Part shown: positions 60,369-64,000 of the stretch, in pieces
How the letters are laid out: every line of letters begins with the position of its first letter
How positions within the stretch are numbered: the first letter of the stretch is position 1
From: Chamaecyparis obtusa
Lineage: Eukaryota > Streptophyta > Pinopsida > Cupressales > Cupressaceae
Length of the DNA: 64,000 nt
Assembly: GCA_027943335.1 (NCBI GenBank)
Contig: BSBK01002936.1
Span: 248,001-312,000 of the forward strand
Direction of reading: 5' to 3'
Position numbers and translations under genes: made by a program
Notes under the pieces: model-generated
Database searches by the model: none
The model's input: only the letters and a program-made list of their open reading frames with translations
What the model was told of the DNA's origin: nothing

Positions 60369-60932
60369 TTGAATTGTAATGTTAATAAATCAGTCAGAAA
60401 GATATCAAATGTACAAGAAATGGATATACAATGTGATCAACATGAAAACTTGAGGCTCAAAAGTTTAGTGATTAACATCTTATTGAATAAACCAGTTACA
60501 GATAATGAGTGCAACTCATATAAGATTTTACAAGTTTCAGTTACAAAGAAACTCCATAACGAACAGTGTCACATTGAAGGAAGTTGTTAGTAGTAACCAT
60601 TGGAACCTCCACCAAAGTTTTTGGTTCCTAAGGAGACCCCAACAAAGGCAAGAGTGAAAATGCATAATGAAGCGTCAAAGCTTCCAAAGGTCTCCATAAC
60701 CTACAACATGCTCTTTCTTCCTAGCCCATCCCCAATGGAAAAAAAAGTGCAATGTAGGAAGGCACAAAGAAATGTAGATGGAATCAAAATATCTCATGGT
60801 TCTTGGAACCACAAGAACCTCCAATGGTTCCTAGTTCCTAGGAAGCCCCCAACTAAAGGGAACACAAAAGTTGAAGACAAAGGGCACCATCAGCAAGAAG
60901 CAAATCTTATTAGAGGTGGAAAAGGTAAATGA
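60369..60932 (+). pseudogene. Unidentified open stretch with an internal in-frame repeat
   Basis: Two plus-strand frames, 60369-60590 (MNCNVNKSVRKISNVQEMDI) and 60600-60932 (MEPPPKFLVPKETPTKARVK), are separated by two stops. The second contains a repeat about 220 bases apart in the same frame: FLVPKETPTKARVK and FLVPRKPPTKGNTK, with similar flanking Asn/Trp/Gln residues. Basic and Pro-rich composition. No known domain is visible. It could be a relic of a retroelement linker or of a host protein. Confidence 0.3.
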
Positions 60933-61139
60933 AAGAGGTCAATGCTAAGTTATAGGTCAATGTGTTCAATGATTTGTAGTGTTGCAATGGGCAGCTTTGT
61001 TGCGTTGGGAGTGGCAACCTATTCAACCTCATCAATAACAAGTCTCATGAAATAGGAGTACATATATTTTTCTCAGTGGTAGAATCTCTAGTATGTAATT
61101 TTTTAAATTATTTTTAAAACTAATTATATTAATTATTTT

Positions 61140-61495
61140 TCTAGGCACATACCCCACAACAAGGTTTTGTGGAATTCCCACAACCTCCATAATCTTTCTC
61201 TCAAGTGCAACAACCCCAAAAATCTCTACAATTGTTTGGGAAAAATTCTCAATCATTGCAGCCAAATGTGCAACATCATTTTCTTGGTTAGTTACCATCA
61301 TCACAACAATGATTGTCCTTATATTCTTAGTTGCTTGTTTCCTAGCCAAACATGCCCCATTTGATGCAGCAAGCCCCTTCTAATTTGCAGAAGCAACAAT
61401 GTTTTCCAATAGTTGTTTTTAATAGCAACAACAATGCCAGAAACAACCAAGGCTTCAACTACAAGTACACCAATTGTCACAACCACAAATTCAAA
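61140..61495 (+). pseudogene. Gln/Asn-rich coding relic, possibly gag tail
   Basis: A plus frame with about five stops reads PQQGFVEFPQPP, FSQVQQPQKSLQLFGKNSQS, PNMPHLMQQAPSNLQKQQ and NNARNNQGFNYKYTNCHNHK. Most stops replace expected Gln codons. The composition fits the low-complexity tail of a gypsy Gag, but no knuckle or capsid core is visible. A minus-strand open frame (61032-61349) over the same DNA is a shadow. At 61534-61547 GCTCTGATACGAAA resembles a minus-strand Met primer site, weakly. Confidence 0.3.
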
Positions 61496-62670
61496 TAATA
61501 ATCTTAGGCTTTCTTATGAGGGATTTTGACCTAGACTAGCTCTGATACGAAAATAGAGAAACAAAAACTAAACATAAAACTTTTCCTATAATTTTTTTTT
61601 ATCAAATAATATTTATTTATATACTAATAAAGACAAATAATTTTCATATAAATCTACTAAACAAACTTATAGATACCTGCTAAAGAATGATGACTGGAGG
61701 AGGATGATAGATCTATAGTTGGTCATTATTTTAAATTGTAATTCTTTGATACATAAGAAACACACATGAAAATAAAATTTTGATTTATTCTAACATTGTG
61801 TAAGGAAATCATGCAATTCCTTACACCAAATGCTTATGCCAGAACTTTTTATAAGGTTAGTGTTTATAAAAATCTTGGAGCTGTCAAGGGAATATATATG
61901 TGCTTGTTCTAGAGGATCTGGCCATTTGAGGCTTTGGTTGAGAAAGCGTTTTCCAAAATTCATTTTTCCCAAGCACCTTTTTTTTTTGTTAATTGATTCC
62001 TTGAACCCATAAAGAATGGAGGAAAATGGGAATAGCTTTATGTAAATGAATTTAACATGATTATAAAGGTTACACTCAAGAGTAATTGAGTGAACAAAGC
62101 TCATATATGAAACTTTAAAAGCTTTCAAATGCTTCAGGTATAGAAAGATAAATGTCTAGAACCATGGCCATAATAGGTATATAGAGAAATCTTTAAGCAA
62201 AACATTGATATTTACAAAAGAGGGTTTCTAATATAGCTATAATCAAATTTTCAAACCCTCATGAGAAATACATATCTGTGCAATATATGATATTATTTCA
62301 CAAAGGATTTAGGAGCTTCAAAATGATAAAGAAACTTGTGACCTTAAAGATTCAAAAAGTTTCAAAGATTTTGAACCATTAAAACCATGCTATAAGAGAG
62401 GTCTTTAAATTCAAAAGATGTACAAAATCAAAAAGAGCCTATCACACTAGAAACCATTGCATTAATGTATGTATATGGAGCTCAAATATGAAGTATTTTT
62501 TATCTATGAAGTAGTAGCAGGTTTCTATTCTAGTTTTACAAAATCTTCATAATTTTTAGAGTATCATACAAAAACTAAGTATCGGCGTAAAAATCATCAA
62601 CCAAAACACAATTGTATCAGTGTATGTGAACTATGATCAAATTTGAAGTCTTCAAAGTGATAGAAAATAA
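61496..62670. other. No gene seen
   Basis: AT-rich DNA apart from the weak primer-like motif near 61534 and a small hairpin (TGTAAGGAA..TTCCTTACA, about 61800-61826). No coding signal. A minus open frame at 61790-62128 has no recognisable content. This may include the 3' end or downstream region of the Myb/SANT gene. Confidence 0.5.
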
Positions 62671-63641
62671 CTACAATCCACCAAATATTATTGCAATCCA
62701 TTCCACTCTCTCCTCATTCATCAGCAAGAACCCTTTGGCTCTTTCACGTTGAATCACAAAGGTATCGTATACCCTCACCAAAATAGCTTGAATTAATTTA
62801 GGGATGGATTTGAGAGTGGTATATGCGTTAATCAAAATATCATCATCATTAGATTTATTCATTCTATGAAGGTGAACATTCTTGAGGCCATCTTTTATTT
62901 TCTTGATTGTATCACAAATGACATCCAAGGAAGCAGCCATACTTTTCTTCCTCCTCTTTCCCATCCTTGATGATGATGATGTAGGTGTTCCTCTAGTACT
63001 GGCAGTTGCAGTGGATTGATTGGAAGGAGGAAGGTCTTGGTCCAAATCAATAGCACTATCAAGATATGTACTGAAACCAATATCCTCTTCATCATGCACA
63101 TCAAATGCCTCTTCCATAGGGTTCCCTTCTTCCCTCTCATGGGTTGTCATAGCCGCATTACCTTCAGCAATGTCATTACCTACAATTACACCCAACTCAT
63201 TGAAGTATTGGAAGGGAAGCCTCTTATACACTTTGGTATTTTTAAATTCTCTTATCTGCATGTTGGCATAAATAAATGGATTAGGTTCTTTGTCTTTCAT
63301 TATAAGAATGCAATATTATTTCAATCAAAATAGTATAAATACCACCCTACCTTCAAAAGCTCATCCCACACACTATCGTCAACATCCATGCATTGAGTTG
63401 CCTCATTCCAAGTGAAACCACTTGTATTTCTCAAATCTTTCGTCACTCTATATGCAAGCTTCCATGTTTTTAGCTTGTTTTTGAAATTGTCCTTTGTTAG
63501 ATTGATGTGCTTATCCATGTTGAACCTCTTCTCAATGGCAGTCCACACTTCTTTTTTGAATCCCCCATAACCTTTTCTTCCAAGCTGTACTTGCTCAAGG
63601 AGAAAGTCTAGAAACTTGTTTTCCATCTCTTTTGTCCACAT
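62671..63641 (-). CDS. Myb/SANT-like domain protein (PIF-Harbinger ORF1 or L10-interacting-MYB type), two blocks
   Basis: The first block (63641 to about 63351) starts MWTKEMENKFLDFLLEQV and contains GYGGFKKEVWTAIEKRFNMD, NFKNKLKTWKLAYRVTKDLR and TSGFTWNEATQCMDVDDSVW, the Myb/SANT-like DNA-binding fold of plant transposon and host proteins. The second block (about 63300-62671) continues the family pattern with FKNTKVYKRLPFQYFNELGV, an acidic segment, a basic patch GKRRKKSMAASLDVICDTIK and a helical end. The join near 63351 has a GT donor-like site (AAG/GTAGGG) and AG candidates near 63294, but these do not keep frame, so an intron or a small frameshift are both possible. The start ATG is the first in frame; LTR L begins 25 bases upstream, so the 5' end may be lost. 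Probably transposon-derived, possibly a decaying gene. Confidence 0.6.
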
Positions 63642-63665
63642 TATCTTCCTTGAGGAAGACAATAT

Positions 63666-64000
63666 TGTTAGGAATTGGAACACTGAGAGGGGAGTGAATC
63701 AGTGTTCACTGTAATTTATCTTTTTTCTTTAATCTTTATACTGAATTTAAATGCTTAAGTAATGAATTAAACATTCACATAAAAATGAAACATGAAATCA
63801 ACACATGACACCAATATGGTTACAGGGAAACCCAAATAGGTAAAAACCCTGGTGGGAATTGACACCCACTAATATTCTGCACTAGTGTTTTGTGATCCTT
63901 GTTTGAAGATCCTTAACCTTGTCAGGAGTTTCTTTACAATGCATTAAGTATAGTAGACCTTGTTAAGGGTCAGACCCTATTAGGAGTCTTTTACAATAGT
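63666..64000 (-). repeat. LTR L: partial LTR running off the right edge
   Basis: Begins TGTTAGGAATTGG and carries the shared block GAGAGGGGAGTGAATCAGTG, then GTAAAAACCCTGGTGGGAAT and TAACCTTGTCAGGAG / CCTTGTTAAGGGTCAGAC repeats, that is, the 3' half of a Sirevirus-like copia LTR in minus orientation. The first five bases to its left are AATAT (63661-63665). The element body lies outside the window or is absent. Confidence 0.8.

Noticed and set aside
61790..62128. 112-codon minus frame
   Set aside because: No domain, no repeat support, and composition like the surrounding AT-rich DNA.

Overview
The window is transposon-dense, AT-rich plant nuclear DNA. I see no intact host gene, rRNA or tRNA. 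Nearly everything is Ty1/copia or Ty3/gypsy LTR retrotransposons with plant-type signals: initiator-tRNA-Met primer sites (TGGTATCAGAGC), AAAGGGGGAG polypurine tracts and TG..CA LTRs with 5-bp target duplications. The many old, decayed, nested copies suggest a large-genome seed plant. A conifer or other gymnosperm is my guess and is not proven.

Layout. The first ~715 bases hold a decayed minus-strand reading frame of unknown family. From about 815 to 56313 the window is one old LTR element on the plus strand (called D here), blown apart by later insertions. Sitting in D are: H (2732-10624, copia, minus), G (about 10700-21428, gypsy gag-protease, minus), B (23475-37508, copia, minus) and E (37974-55137, copia, plus). 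Second-level insertions are F in G (11718-18619, copia, plus), C in B (29126-36327, relative of D, plus), K in E's 5' LTR (38083-40118, solo-LTR-like) and I in E's protease region (42758-50578, gypsy gag-only, minus). J (47006-49626, solo-LTR-like, full of long hairpins) sits in I. The deepest chain is D > E > I > J. Exact 5-bp target duplications support B, C, E, F and J; a 5-bp match with one extra base supports H; degraded ones support K and I.

The most unusual item is the C/D element type. Two diverged families share LTRs, a Met primer site, a Gag-like ORF1 (coiled coil plus CCHC knuckles), a roughly 1000-residue ORF2 of unrecognised type with a coiled-coil tail, and two polypurine tracts, but have no reverse transcriptase, RNase H or integrase. 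They share noncoding LTR and 3' signals with the neighbouring copia elements B, E and F, which suggests they are moved in trans by Sirevirus-like copia machinery. G and I are two further pol-less elements, of gypsy type.

Right of D (56314-64000) the DNA is different and probably older: a CATA microsatellite beside D's end, a Tourist/PIF-Harbinger-like terminus (57089), a GRF-type zinc-finger relic (about 58010-58130), a 0.7-kb inverted-repeat element containing a long hairpin, a tandem pair of 92-bp foldbacks, and a largely open Myb/SANT-domain gene on the minus strand (62671-63641). That gene's upstream side is interrupted by another LTR (L, 63666 to the window end).

All pol genes carry stops or frameshifts, mostly CAG/CAA to TAG/TAA and TGG to TAG, as expected from decay of methylated cytosines. 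None of the elements looks autonomous today.
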